From Odiellus spinosus (Eukaryota; Arthropoda; Arachnida; Opiliones; Phalangiidae): a stretch of 64,000 bases of DNA. A program made the position numbers and the translations under genes. Shown here in pieces: positions 1-14,900 of this stretch. The notes below the pieces were generated by a model. That model was given only the letters and a program-made list of their open reading frames with translations, did not search any database and was not told the DNA's origin. The stretch is taken from the NCBI GenBank assembly GCA_963920705.1, contig OY987232.1:16430942-16494941 (forward strand), written 5' to 3'. Position 1 is the first letter of the stretch; every line of letters starts with the position of its first letter.

Positions 1-530
1 AAAATAAATGAAAAGGCGGGATTCGAACCCGGGACCGTTTACTCCGCGCCCCAACACTATACCACGACGCCACAAGTGCGTCGAATTACAATTAACGAAA
101 CCTATACTTGAATTTAAACTTGACTATTTTTAATAATAAAACTTAGCGTTAATCGGGATTCGAACCCGGCACCCTTTGCCCAGCGATCCAACGCCTTAAA
201 ACGAAATACGAACGCGCTGGAATACAATTAACTTAACCTATACTTGAATTTAAAATTGATTATTTTTAAAAATAAAACTTAGCGTTAAGCGTGATTTGAA
301 CCCGGCACCCTTTGCCCAGCGATCCAACGCTTTAAAACGAAGCTACGAACGCGCTGGAATACAATTAACGAAACCTATACTTGAATTTAAAATTGACTAT
401 TTTTAAAAATAAAACTTACCGTTAAGCGGGATTCGAACCCGGCACCCTTTGCCCAGCGATCCAACGCTTTAAAACGAAGCTACGAACGCGCTGGAATACA
501 ATTAACGAAACCTATACTTGAAATGAAACT
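1..530 (-). repeat. Tandem array of ~137-bp tRNA-like (SINE-like) units
   Basis: Four copies of a motif reading GGGTTCGAATCCCG on the minus strand (a pol III B-box / T-arm) occur near 17, 153, 290 and 427, about 137 bp apart. Units 2-4 share the same flanks (TTTGCCCAGCGATCC, CGCGCTGGAATACAATTAAC). The first unit, 1-92, differs and reads a tRNA-like A-box (TGGTATAGTGTTGG) upstream of the B-box and TTTT after it, but no acceptor stem pairs. The units are therefore tRNA-derived or tRNA-like repeats rather than working tRNA genes. The third copy has a damaged B-box (GTGATTTGAACCC). The array runs off the left edge of the window. Confidence 0.7.
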
Positions 531-538
531 TGACATGG

Positions 539-540
<2 letters not shown>

Positions 541-581
<41 letters not shown>
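541..581. repeat. 41-T homopolymer at the left edge of the satellite
   Basis: An uninterrupted run of T separates the tRNA-like array from the satellite block. It could be a SINE-type poly-A tail read on the minus strand or an assembly or sequencing stutter point; its exact length should not be trusted. Confidence 0.8.
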
Positions 582-585
<4 letters not shown>

Positions 586-3500
586 GGGATACTCTTTGTA
601 AAATTTTTTATTATTTATTTTTCAGCGAGTGTATAATTTTTTTTACAAGAGGTACCCCTGTAAAAAAAAAAATGATATATACACCCCCTGTAAAAAAAAT
701 AAATGATAAATACACCCCCTGTAAAAGAAAAAATAAATGATAATTACACCCCCTGTAAAAATAAACGAACGATAACTACACCCCCTGTAAAAATGAACGA
801 ACGATAAATACACCCCCCTGTAAAAATAAATAAATAAAAAATACACCCCATGAAAAAATAAATAAATAATAAATACACCTCCTGTAAAAATAAACGAACA
901 ATAAATACATCCCCTGTAAAAATTAAATAATAAATACACCCCCTGTACAAATAAATAAATAATAATACACCCCCTGTAAAAATAAATAAATAATAAAAAC
1001 ACCCCTTGTAAAATAAATAAATAATAAAAACACCCCATGTAAAAATAAATAACCAATAAAACCACCCCCTGTAAAAAAATAAATAATAAATACACCCAGG
1101 CTGTAAAAATAAATAAACAATAAATACACCCCCTGTAAAAAAAATAAATAATAAATACACACCCTGTAAAAATGAACGAACGATAAATACACCCCCTGTA
1201 AAAATAAATAAATAATAAATACACCCCCTGTAAAAATAAATACATAATAAATACACCCCCTGTAAAAATGAACGAACGATAAATACACCCCCTGAAAAAA
1301 TAAATAAATAATAAATACACCCCCTGTAAAAATAAATAAATAATAAATACAACCCCTGTAAAAATAAATAAATAATAAATACACCCCCTGTAAAAATAAA
1401 TAATAAATACACCCCCTGTAAAAATAAATAAATAATAAATACACCCCCTGTAAAAATAAATAAATAATAAATACACCCCCTGTAAAAATAAATAAATAAT
1501 AAATACACCCCCTGTAAAAATAAACGATAAATACACCCCCTGTAAAAATAAATAATAAATACACCCCCTGTAAAAATAAATAAATAATAAATACACCCCC
1601 TGTAAAAATAAACGATAAATACACCCCCTGTAAAAATAAATAAATAATAAATACACCCCCTGTAAAAATTATTAAACAATAAATACACCCCCTGTAAAAA
1701 TAAATAAATAATAATACACCCCCTGTAAAAATAAATAAATAATAAAAACACCCTTTGTAAAATAAATAAATAATAAAAACAGCCCATGTAAAAATAAATA
1801 ACCAATAAAAACACCCCCTGTAAAAATGAACGAACGATAAATACACCCCCTGTAAAAATAAATAAATAATAAATACACCCCCTGTAAAAATAAATACATA
1901 ATAAATACACCCCCTGTAAAAATGAACGAACGATAAATACACCCCCTGAAAAAATAAATAAATAATAAATACACCCCCTGTAAAAATAAATAAATAATAA
2001 ATACACCCCCTGTAAAAATAAATAAATAATAAATACACCCCCTGTAAAAATAAATAAATAATAAATACACCCGCTGTAAAAATGAACGAACGATAAATAC
2101 ACCCCCTGTAAAAATAAATAATAAATACACCCCCTGTAAAAATAAATAATAAATACACCCCCTGTAAAAATAAATAATAAATACACCCCCTGTAAAAATA
2201 AATAAATAATAAATACACCCCCTGTAAAAATAAATAAATAATAAATACACCCCCTGTAAAAATAAATAAATAATAAATACACCCCCTGTAAAAATAAATA
2301 AATACACCCCCTGTAAAAATAAATAAATAATAAATACACCCCCTGTAAAAATAAATAAATAATAAATACACCCCCTGTAAAAATGAACGAACGATAAATA
2401 CACCCCCTGTAAAAATAAATAATAAATACACCCCCTGTAAAAATAAATAATAAATACACCCCCTGTAAAAATAAATAATAAATACACCCCCTGTAAAAAT
2501 GAACGAACGATAAATACACCCCCTGTAAAAATAAATAAATAATAAATACACCCCCTGTAAAAATAAATAAATAATAAATACACCCCCTGTAAAAATAAAT
2601 AAATAATAAATACACCCCCTGTAAAAATAAATAAATAATAAATACACCCCCTGTAAAAATAAATAAATAATAAATACACCCCCTGTAAAAATTAATACAC
2701 CCCCTGTAAAAATGAACGAACGATAAATACACCCCCTGTAAAAATAAATAAATAATAAATACACCCCCTGTAAAAATAATAAATACACCCCCTGTAAAAA
2801 TAAATAAATAATAAATACACCCCTGTAAAAATAAATAAATAATAAATACACCCCCTGTAAAAATAAATAAATAATAAATACACCCCCTGTAAAAATAAAT
2901 AAATACACCCCCTGTAAAAATAAATAAATAATAAATACACCCCCTGTAAAAATGAACGAACGATAAATACACCCCCTGTAAAAATAAATAATAAATACAC
3001 CCCCTGTAAAAATAAATAATAAATACACCCCCTGTAAAAATAAATAATAAATACACCCCCTGTAAAAATAAATAATAAATACACCCCCTGTAAAAATAAA
3101 TAATAAATACACCCCCTGTAAAAATAAATAATAAATACACCCCCTGTAAAAATAAATAATAAATACACCCCCTGTAAAAATAAATAATAAATACACCCCC
3201 TGTAAAAATAAATAATAAATACACCCCCTGTAAAAATGAACGAACGATAAATACACCCCCTGTAAAAATGAACGATACGATAAATACACCCCCTGTAAAA
3301 ATGAACGATACGATAAATACACCCCCTGTAAAAATGAACGATACGATAAATACACCCCCTGTCAAAAATGAACGATTCGATAAGTACACCCCCTGTAAAA
3401 ATGAACGATTCGATAAGTACACCCCCTGTAAAAATGAACGATTCGATAAGTACACCTCCTGTAAAAATGAACGATTCGATAAGTACACCCCCTGTAAAAA

Positions 3501-3743
3501 TGAACGATTCGATAAGTACCCCCCTGTAAAAATGAACGATTCGATAAGTACACCCCCTGTAAAAATGAACGATTCGATAAGTACACCCCCTGTAAAAATG
3601 AACGATTCGATAAGCACACCCCGTGTAAAAATGAACGATTCGATAAGTACACCCCCTGTAAAAATGAACGATTCGATAAGTACACCCCCTGCAAAAATGA
3701 ACGATACGATAAATACACCCCCTGTAAAAATGAACGAACGATA

Positions 3744-4266
3744 TTGGTTGAGATTGGTTGAGATTGGTTGAGATTGGTTGAGATTGGTTGAGATTGGTTG
3801 AGATTGGTTGAGATTGGTTGAGATTGGTTGAGATTGGCTGAGATTGGTTGAGATTGGCTGAGATTGGTTGAGATTGGTTGAGATTGGTTGAGATTGGTTG
3901 AGATTGGTTGAGATTGGTTGAGATTGGTTGAGATTGGTTGAGATTGGTTGAGATTGGTTGAGATTGGTTGAGATTGGTTGAGATTGGTTGAGATTGGTTG
4001 AGATTGGTTGAGATTGGTTGAGATTGGTTGAGATTGGTTGAGATTGGTTGAGATTGGTTGAGATTGGTTGAGATTGGTTGAGATTGGTTGAGATTGGTTG
4101 AGATTGGTTGAGATTGGTTGAGATTGGTTGAGATTGGTTGAGATTGGTTGAGATTGGTTGAGATTGGTTGAGATTGGTTGAGATTGGTTGAGATTGGTTG
4201 AGATTGGCTGAGATTGGTTGAGATTGGCTGAGATTGGCTGAGATTGGTTGAGATTGGCTGAGATTG
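3744..4266. repeat. Decamer satellite array 1 (TTGGTTGAGA)n
   Basis: About 52 copies of TTGGTTGAGA with scattered TTGGCTGAGA variants, which cluster near both ends. Entered from the ATGAACGAACGATA unit and left through GATTGAAAAAATAAATAAAT. Confidence 0.97.
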
Positions 4267-5014
4267 AAAAAATAAATAAATAATAAATACACCCCCTGTA
4301 AAAATAAATAAATAATAAATACACCCCTGTAAAAATGAACAAACGATAAATACACCCCCTGTAAAAATAAATAATAAATACACCCCCTGTAAAAATAAAT
4401 ACATAATATATACACCCCCTGTAAAAATGAACGAACGATAAATACACCCCCTGTAAAAATAAATAAATAATAAATACAACCCCTGTAAAAATAAATAAAT
4501 AATAAATACACCCCCTGTAAAAATAAATAATAAATACACCCCCTGTAAAAATAAATAATAAATACACCCCCTGTAAAAATAAATAAATACACCCCCTGTC
4601 AAAAATGAACGATTCGATAAGTACACCCCCTGTAAAAATGAACGATTCGATAAGTACACCCCCTGTAAAAATGAACGATTCGATAAGTACACCCCCTGTA
4701 AAAATGAACGATTCGATAAGTACACCCCCTGTAAAAATGAACGATTCGATAAGTACACCCCCTGTAAAAATGAACGATTCGATAAGTACATCCCCTGTAA
4801 AAATGAACGATTCGATAAGTACACCCCCTGTAAAAATGAACGATTCGACAAGTACACCCCCTGTAAAAATGAACGATTCGATAAGTACACCCCCTGTAAA
4901 AATGAACGATTCGATAAGTACACCCCCTGTAAAAATGAACGATTCGATAAGTACACCCCCTGTAAAAATGAACGATACCATAAATACACCCCCTGTAAAA
5001 ATGAACGAACGATA

Positions 5015-5287
5015 TTGGTTGAGATTGGTTGAGATTGGTTGAGATTGGTTGAGATTGGTTGAGATAAGCTGAGATAAGTTGAGATTGGTTGAGATTGGTT
5101 GAGATTGGTTGAGATTGGTTGAGATTGGTTGAGATTGGTTGAGATTGGTTGAGATTGGTTGAGATTGGTTGAGATTGGTTGAGATTGGTTGAGATTGGTT
5201 GAGATTGGTTGAGATTGGTTGAGATTGGTTGAGATTGGTTGAGATTGGCTGAGATTGGCTGAGATTGGCTGAGATTGGCTGAGATTG
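5015..5287. repeat. Decamer satellite array 2
   Basis: About 27 decamers, including two TAAGCTGAGA/TAAGTTGAGA variants near the start and a run of GGCTGAGA at the end. Same left and right junctions as array 1. Confidence 0.97.
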
Positions 5288-7053
5288 AAAAAATAAATAA
5301 ATAATAAATACACCCCCTGTAAAAATAAATAAATAATAAATACACCCCACCCCCTGTAAAAATAAATAAATAATAAATACACCTCCTGTAAAAATAAATA
5401 AATAATAAATACACCCCCTGTAAAAATGAACAAACGATAAATACACCCCCTGTAAAAATAAATAATAAATACACCCCCTGTAAAAATAAATAATAAATAC
5501 ACCCCCTGTAAAAATAAATACATAATATATACACCCCCTGTAAAAATGAACGAACGATAAATACACCCCCTGTAAAAATAAATAAATAATAAATACAACC
5601 CCTGTAAAAATAAATAAATAATAAATACACCCCCTGTAAAAATAAATAATAAATACACCCCCTGTAAAAATAAATAAATACACCCCCTGTAAAAATAAAT
5701 AAATACACCCCCTGTAAAAATAAATAAATAATAAATACACCCCCTGTAAAAATGAACGAACGATAAATACACCCCCTGTAAAAATAAATAAATAATAAAT
5801 ACACCCCCTGTAAAAATAAATAAATAATAAATACACCCCCTGTAAAAATAAATAAATAATAAATACACCCCCTGTAAAAATTAATACACCCCCTGTAAAA
5901 ATGAACGAACGATAAATACACCCCCTGTAAAAATAAATAAATAATAAATACACCCCCTGTAAAAATAAATAAATAATAAATACACCCCCTGTAAAAATAA
6001 ATAATAAATACACCCCCTGTAAAAATAAATAAATACACCCCCTGTAAAAATAAATAAATACACCCCCTGTAAAAATAAATAAATAATAAATACACCCCCT
6101 GTAAAAATGAACGAACGATAAATACACCCCCTGTAAAAATAAATAAATAATAAATACACCCCCTGTAAAAATAAATAAATAATAAATACACCCCCTGGAA
6201 AAATAAATAAATAATAAATACACCCCCTGTAAAAATTAATACACCCCCTGTAAAAATGAACGAACGATAAATACACCCCCTGTAAAAATAAATAAATAAT
6301 AAATACACCCCCTGTAAAAATAAATAAATAATAAATACACCCCCTGTAAAAATAAATAAATAATAAATACACCCCCTGTAAAAATGAACGAACGATAAAT
6401 ACACCCCCTGTAAAAATGAACGAACGATAAATACACCCCCTGTAAAAATGAACGAACGACAAATACACCCCCTGTAAAAATAAATAATAAATACACCCCC
6501 TGTAAAAATAAATAATAAATACACCCCCTGTAAAAATAAATAATAAATACACCTCCTGTAAAAATAAATAATAAATACACCCCCTGTAAAAATAAATAAT
6601 AAATACACCCCCTGTAAAAATAAATAATAAATACACCCCCTGTAAAAATGAACGAACGATAAATACACCCCCTGTAAAAATGAACGATACGATAAATACA
6701 CCCCCTGTAAAAATGAACGAACGATAAATACACCCCCTGTAAAAATGAACGATACGATAAATACACCCCCTGTAAAAATGAACGATTCGATAAGTACACC
6801 CCCTGTAAAAATGAACGATTCGATAAGTACACCCCCTGTAAAAATGAACGATTCGATAAGTACACCCCTGTAAAAATGAACGATTCGATAAGTACACCCC
6901 CTGTAAAAATGAACGATTCGATAAGTACACCCCCTGTAAAAATGAACGATTCGATAAGTACACCCCCTGCAAAAATGAACGATTCGATAAGTACAACCCC
7001 TGTAAAAATGAACGATACCATAAATACACCCCTGTAAAAATGAACGAACGATA

Positions 7054-7285
7054 TTGGTTGAGATTGGTTGAGATTGGTTCAGATTGGTTGAGATTGGTTG
7101 AGATTGGTTGAGATTGGTTGAGATTGGTTGAGATTGGTTGAGATTGGTTGAGATTGGTTGAGATTGGTTGAGATTGGTTGAGATTGGTTGAGATTGGTTG
7201 AGATTGGTTGAGATTGGTTGAGATTGGTTGAGATTGGTTGAGATTGGTTGAGATTGGTTGAGATTGGTTGAGATTGGCTGAGATT
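7054..7285. repeat. Decamer satellite array 3
   Basis: About 23 decamers. The right junction is of the second type, GATTTAATAAATAAT, and leads into A-rich degenerate units. One decamer has TTCAGA in place of TTGAGA. Confidence 0.97.
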
Positions 7286-9939
7286 TAATAAATAATAAAT
7301 ACACCCCCTGTAAAAAAAAATAATAAATACACCCCCTGTAAAAAAAAAAATACACCCCCTGTAAAAAAAAAAATAAATACACCCCCTTAAAAATACACCC
7401 CCTGTAAAAAAATTTAAATAATAAATACACGCCCTGTAAAAAAAATAAATAATAAATACACCCCCTGTAAAAATAAATAAATAATAAATACACCCCCTGT
7501 AAAAATGAACGAACGATAAATACATCCCCTGTAAAAATAAATAATAAATACACCCCCTGTAAAAATAAATAAATAATAAATACACCCCCTGTAAAAATAA
7601 ATAAATAATAAATACACCCCCTGTAAAAATAAATAAATAATAAATACACCCCCTGTAAAAATAAACGATAAATACACCCCCTGTAAAAATAAATAATAAA
7701 TACACCCCCTGTAAAAATAAATAAATAATAAATACACCCCCTGTAAAAATAAACGATAAATACACCCCCTGTAAAAATAAATAAATAATAAATACACCCC
7801 CTGTAAAAATAAATAAACAATAAATACACCCCCTTTAAAAATAAATAAATAATAATACACCCCCTGTAAAAATAAATAAATAATAAAAACACCCTTTGTA
7901 AAATAAATAAATAATAAAAACAGCCCATGTAAAAATAAATAACCAATAAAAACACCCCCTGTAAAAATGAACGAACGATAAATACACCCCCTGTAAAAAT
8001 AAATAAATAATAAATACACCCCCTGTAAAAATAAATACATAATAAATACACCCCCTGTAAAAATGAACGAACGATAAATACACCCCCTGTAAAAATAAAT
8101 AATAAATACACCCCCTGTAAAAATAAATAATAAATACACCCCCTGTAAAAATAAATAAATAATAAATACACCCCCTGTAAAAATAAATAAATAATAAATA
8201 CACCCCCTGTAAAAATAAATAAATACACCCCCTGTAAAAATAAATAAATAATAAATACACCCCCTGTAAAAATAAATAATAAATACACCCCCTGTAAAAA
8301 TGAACGAACGATAAATACACCCCCTGTAAAAATAAATAATAAATACACCCCCTGTAAAAATAAATAATAAATACACCCCCTGTAAAAATGAACGAACGAT
8401 AAATACACCCCCTGTAAAAATAAATAAATAATAAATACACCCCCTGTAAAAATAAATAAATAATAAATACACCCCCTGTAAAAATAAATAAATAATAAAT
8501 ACACCCCCTGTAAAAATTAATACACCCCCTGTAAAAATGAACGAACGATAAATACACCCCCTGTAAAAATAAATAAATAATAAATACACCCCCTGTAAAA
8601 ATAAATAATAAATACACCCCCTGTAAAAATAAATAAATAATAAATACACCCCCTGTAAAAATAAATAAATAATAAATACACCCCCTGTAAAAATAAATAA
8701 ATAATAAATACACCCCCTGTAAAAATAAATAAATAATAAATACACCCCCTGTAAAAATAAATAAATAATAAATACACCCCCTGTAAAAATAAATAAATAA
8801 TAAATACACCCCCTGTAAAAATAAATAAATACACCCCCTGTAAAAATAAATAAATAATAAATACACCCCCTGTAAAAATGAACGAACGATAAATACACCC
8901 CCTGTAAAAATGAACGAACGATAAATACACCCCCTGTAAAAATAAATAATAAATACACCCCCTGTAAAAATAAATAATAAATACACCCCCTGTAAAAATG
9001 AACGAACGATAAATACACCCCCTGTAAAAATAAATAAATAATAAATACACCCCCTGTAAAAATAAATAAATAATAAATACACCCCCTGTAAAAATAAATA
9101 AATAATAAATACACCCCCTGTAAAAATTAATACACCCCCTGTAAAAATGAACGAACGATAAATACACCCCCTGTAAAAATAAATAAATAATAAATACACC
9201 CCCTGTAAAAATAAATAATAAATACACCCCCTGTAAAAATAAATAAATAATAAATACACCCCCTGTAAAAATAAATAAATAATAAATACACCCCCTGTAA
9301 AAATAAATAAATAATAAATACACCCCCTGTAAAAATAAATAAATAATAAATACACCCCCTGTAAAAATAAATAAATAATAAATACACCCCCTGTAAAAAT
9401 AAATAAATAATAAATACACCCCCTGTAAAAATAAATAAATACACCCCCTGTAAAAATAAATAAATAATAAATACACCCCCTGTAAAAATGAACGAACGAT
9501 AAATACACCCCCTGTAAAAATAAATAATAAATACACCCCCTGTAAAAATAAATAATAAATACACCCCCTGTAAAAATAAATAATAAATACACCCCCTGTA
9601 AAAATAAATAATAAATACACCCCCTGTAAAAATAAATAATAAATACACCCCCTGTAAAAATAAATAATAAATACACCCCCTGTAAAAATAAATAATAAAT
9701 ACACCCCCTGTAAAAATAAATAATAAATACACCCCCTGTAAAAATAAATAATAAATACACCCCCTGTAAAAATAAATAATAAATACACCCCCTGTAAAAA
9801 TAAATAATAAATACACCCCCTGTAAAAATGAACGATTCGATAAGTACACCCCCTGCAAAAATGAACGATTCGATAAGTACAACCCCTGTAAAAATGAACG
9901 ATACCATAAATACACCCCTGTAAAAATGAACGAACGATA

Positions 9940-10242
9940 TTGGTTGAGATTGGTTGAGATTGGTTGAGATTGGTTGAGATTGGTTGAGATTGGTTGAGAT
10001 TGGTTGAGATTGGTTGAGATTGGTTGAGATTGGTTGAGATTGGTTGAGATTGGTTGAGATTGGTTGAGATTGGTTGAGATTGGTTGAGATTGGTTGAGAT
10101 TGGTTGAGATTGGTTGAGATTGGTTGAGATTGGTTGAGATTGGTTGAGATTGGTTGAGATTGGTTGAGATTGGTTGAGATTGGCTGAGATTGGCTGAGAT
10201 TGGTTGAGATTGGCTGAGATTGGTTGAGATTGGCTGAGATTT
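9940..10242. repeat. Decamer satellite array 4
   Basis: About 30 decamers with the second-type right junction (GATTTAATAAATAAT). Counterpart of array 8, which is three decamers shorter. Confidence 0.97.
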
Positions 10243-10691
10243 AATAAATAATAAATACACCCCCTGTAAAAAAAAATAATAAATACACCCCCTGTAAAAA
10301 AAAAAAAATACACCCCATGTAAAAAAAAAAAAAAATACACCCCCTTAAAAATACACCCCCTGTAAAAAAATTTAAATAATAAATACACGCCCTGTAAAAA
10401 AATAAATAATAAATACACCCCCTGTAAAAATAAATAAATAATAAATACACCCCCTGTAAAAATAAATAAATAATAAATACACCCCCTGTAAAAATGAACG
10501 AACGATAAATACATCCCCTGTAAAAATAAATAATAAATACACCCCCTGTAAAAATAAATAAATAATAAATACACCCCCTGTAAAAATAAATAAATAATAA
10601 ATACACCCCCTGTAAAAATAAATAAATAATAAATACACCCCCTGTAAAAATAAACGATAAATACACCCCCTGTAAAAATGAACGAACGATA

Positions 10692-11163
10692 TTGGTTGAG
10701 ATTGGTTGAGATTGGTTGAGATTGGTTGAGATTGGCTGAGATTGGCTGAGATTGGCTGAGATTGGCTGAGATTGGTTGAGATTGGTTGAGATTGGTTGAG
10801 ATTGGCTGAGATTGGTTGAGATTGGTTGAGATTGGCTGAGATTGGTTGAGATTGGTTGAGATTGGTTGAGATTGGTTGAGATTGGTTGAGATTGGTTGAG
10901 ATTGGTTGAGATTGGTTGAGATTGGTTGAGATTGGTTGAGATTGGTTGAGATTGGTTGAGATTGGTTGAGATTGGTTGAGATTGGTTGAGATTGGTTGAG
11001 ATTGGTTGAGATTGGTTGAGATTGGTTGAGATTGGTTGAGATTGGCTGAGATTGGTTGAGATTGGCTGAGATTGGTTGAGATTGGCTGAGATTGGTTGAG
11101 ATTGGCAGAGATTGGTTGAGATTGGCAGAGATTGGTTGAGATTGGCTGAGATTGGTTGAGATT
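10692..11163. repeat. Decamer satellite array 5
   Basis: About 47 decamers, with CT variants alternating at both ends and two GGCAGAGA variants near the right end. First-type right junction (GATTGAAAAAATAAAT). Counterpart of array 9. Confidence 0.97.
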
Positions 11164-11758
11164 GGCTGAGATTGAAAAAATAAATAAATAATAAATACAC
11201 CCCCTGTAAAAATAAATAAATAATAAATACACCCCCTGTAAAAATGAACAAACGATAAATACACCCCCTGTAAAAATAAATAATAAATACACCCCCTGTA
11301 AAAATAAATACATAATATATACACCCCCTGTAAAAATGAACGAACGATAAATACACCCCCTGTAAAAATAAATAAATAATAAATACAACCCCTGTAAAAA
11401 TTAATAAATAATAAATACACCCCCTGTAAAAATAAATAATAAATACACCCCCTGTAAAAATAAATAATAAATACACCCCCTGTAAAAATAAATAAATACA
11501 CCCCCTGTCAAAAATGAACGATTCGATAAGTACACCCCCTGTAAAAATGAACGATTCGATAAGTACACCCCCTGTAAAAATGAACGATTCGATAAGTACA
11601 CCCCCTGTAAAAATGAACGATTCGATAAGTACACCCCCTGTAAAAATGAACGATTCGATAAGTACACCCCCTGTAAAAATGAACGATTCGATAAGTACAC
11701 CCCCTGCAAAAATGAACGATACCATAAATACACCCCCTGTAAAAATGAACGAACGATA

Positions 11759-11961
11759 TTGGTTGAGATTGGTTGAGATTGGTTGAGATAAGCTGAGATA
11801 AGCTGAGATTGGCTGAGATTGGCTGAGATTGGTTGAGATTGGTTGAGATTGGTTGAGATTGGTTGAGATTGGTTGAGATTGGTTGAGATTGGTTGAGATT
11901 GGTTGAGATTGGTTGAGATTGGTTGAGATTGGCTGAGATTGGCTGAGATTGGCTGAGATTG
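11759..11961. repeat. Decamer satellite array 6
   Basis: About 20 decamers with two TAAGCTGAGA variants. Counterpart of array 10, with the same length. Confidence 0.97.
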
Positions 11962-14900
11962 AAAAAATAAATAAATAATAAATACACCCCCTGTAAAAAT
12001 TAATAAATAATAAATACACCCCCTGTAAAAATAAATAAATAATAAATACACCCCCTGTAAAAATAAATAAATAATAAATACACCCCCTGTAAAAATGAAC
12101 AAACGATAAATACACCCCCTGTAAAAATAAATAATAAATACACCCCCTGTAAAAATTAATACACCCCCTGTAAAAATGAACGAACGATAAATACACCCCC
12201 TGTAAAAATAAATAAATAATAAATACACCCCCTGTAAAAATAAATAAATAATAAATACACACCCTGTAAAAATAAATAAATAATAAATACACCCCCTGTA
12301 AAAATAAATAAATAATAAATACACCCCCTGTAAAAATAAATAATAAATACACCCCCTGTAAAAATGAACGAACGATAAATACACCCCCTGTAAAAATGAA
12401 CGAACGACAAATACACCCCCTGTAAAAATAAATAATAAATACACCCCCTGTAAAAATAAATACATAATATATACACCCCCTGTAAAAATGAACGAACGAT
12501 AAATACACCCCCTGTAAAAATAAATAAATAATAAATACAACCCCTGTAAAAATAAATAAATAATAAATACACCCCCTGTAAAAATAAATAATAAATACAC
12601 CCCCTGTGAAAATAAATAATAAATACACCCCCTGTAAAAATAAATAAATAATACACCCCCTGTAAAAATAAATAAATACACCCCCTGTAAAAATAAATAA
12701 ATACACCCCCTGTAAAAATAAATAAATAATAAATACACCCCCCCTGTAAAAATGAACGAACGATAAATACACCCCCTGTAAAAATAAATAAATAATAAAT
12801 ACACCCCCTGTAAAAATAAATAAATAATAAATACACCCCCAGTAAAAATAAATAAACAATAAATACACCCCCTGTAAAAATAAATAAATAATAATACACC
12901 CCCTGTAAAAATAAATAAATAATAAAAACACCCTTTGTAAAATAAATAAATAATAAAAACAGCCCATGTAAAAATAAATAACCAATAAAAACACCCCCTG
13001 TAAAAATGAACGAACGATAAATACACCCCCTGTAAAAATAAATAAATAATAAATACACCCCCTGTAAAAATAAATACATAATAAATACACCCCCTGTAAA
13101 AATGAACGAACGATAAATACACCCCCTGTAAAAATAAATAATAAATACACCCCCTGTAAAAATAAATAATAAATACACCCCCTGTAAAAATAAATAAATA
13201 ATAAATACACCCCCTGTAAAAATAAATAAATAATAAATACACCCCCTGTAAAAATAAATAAATACACCCCCTGTAAAAATTAATAAATAATAAATACACC
13301 CCCTGTAAAAATAAATAAATAATAAATACACCCCCTGTAAAAATGAACGAACGATAAATACACCCCCTGTAAAAATAAATAATAAATACACCCCCTGTAA
13401 AAATAAATAATAAATACACCCCCTGTAAAAATGAACGAACGATAAATACACCCCCTGTAAAAATAAATAAATAATAAATACACCCCCTGTAAAAATAAAT
13501 AAATAATAAATACACCCCCTTTAAAAATAAATAAATAATAAATACACCCCCTGTAAAAATTAATACACCCCCTGTAAAAATGAACGAACGATAAATACAC
13601 CCCCTGTAAAAATAAATAAATAATAAATACACCCCCTGTAAAAATTAATACACCCCCTGTAAAAATGAACGAACGATAAATACACCCCCTGTAAAAATAA
13701 ATAAATAATAAATACACCCCCTGTAAAAATAAATAATAAATACACCCCCTGTAAAAATAAATAAATAATAAATACACCCCCTGTAAAAATAAATAAATAA
13801 TAAATACACCCCCTGTAAAAATAAATAAATAATAAATACACCCCCTGTAAAAATAAATAAATAATAAATACACCCCCTGTAAAAATAAATAAATAATAAA
13901 TACACCCCCTGTAAAAATAAATAAATAATAAATACACCCCCTGTAAAAATAAATAAATAATAAATACACCCCCTGTAAAAATAAATAAATACACCCCCTG
14001 TAAAAATAAATAAATAATAAATACACCCCCTGTAAAAATAAATAAATAATAAATACACCCCCTGTAAAAATAAATAAATAATAAATACACCCCCTGTAAA
14101 AATAAATAAATACACCCCCTGTAAAAATAAATAAATAATAAATACACACCCTGTAAAAATAAATAAATAATAAATACACCCCCTGTAAAAATAAATAAAT
14201 AATAAATACACCCCCTGTAAAAATAAATAATAAATACACCCCCTGTAAAAATGAACGAACGATAAATACACCCCCTGTAAAAATGAACGAACGACAAATA
14301 CACCCCCTGTAAAAATAAATAATAAATACACCCCCTGTAAAAATAAATACATAATATATACACCCCTGTAAAAATGAACGAACGATAAATACACCCCCTG
14401 TAAAAATAAATAAATAATAAATACAACCCCTGTAAAAATAAATAAATAATAAATACACCCCCTGTAAAAATAAATAATAAATACACCCCCTGTGAAAATA
14501 AATAATAAATACACCCCCTGTAAAAATAAATAAATAATACACCCCCTGTAAAAATAAATAAATACACCCCCTGTAAAAATAAATAAATACACCCCCTGTA
14601 AAAATAAATAAATAATAAATACACCCCCCCTGTAAAAATGAACGAACGATAAATACACCCCCTGTAAAAATAAATAAATAATAAATACACCCCCTGTAAA
14701 AATAAATAAATAATAAATACACCCCCTGTAAAAATAAATAAACAATAAATACACCCCCTGTAAAAATAAATAAATAATAATACACCCCCTGTAAAAATAA
14801 ATAAATAATAAAAACACCCTTTGTAAAATAAATAAATAATAAAAACAGCCCATGTAAAAATAAATAACCAATAAAAACACCCCCTGTAAAAATGAACGAA

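Noticed and set aside
1-92. Functional tRNA gene on the minus strand
   Set aside because: A- and B-box-like sequences are present, but no acceptor stem or consistent cloverleaf can be formed.
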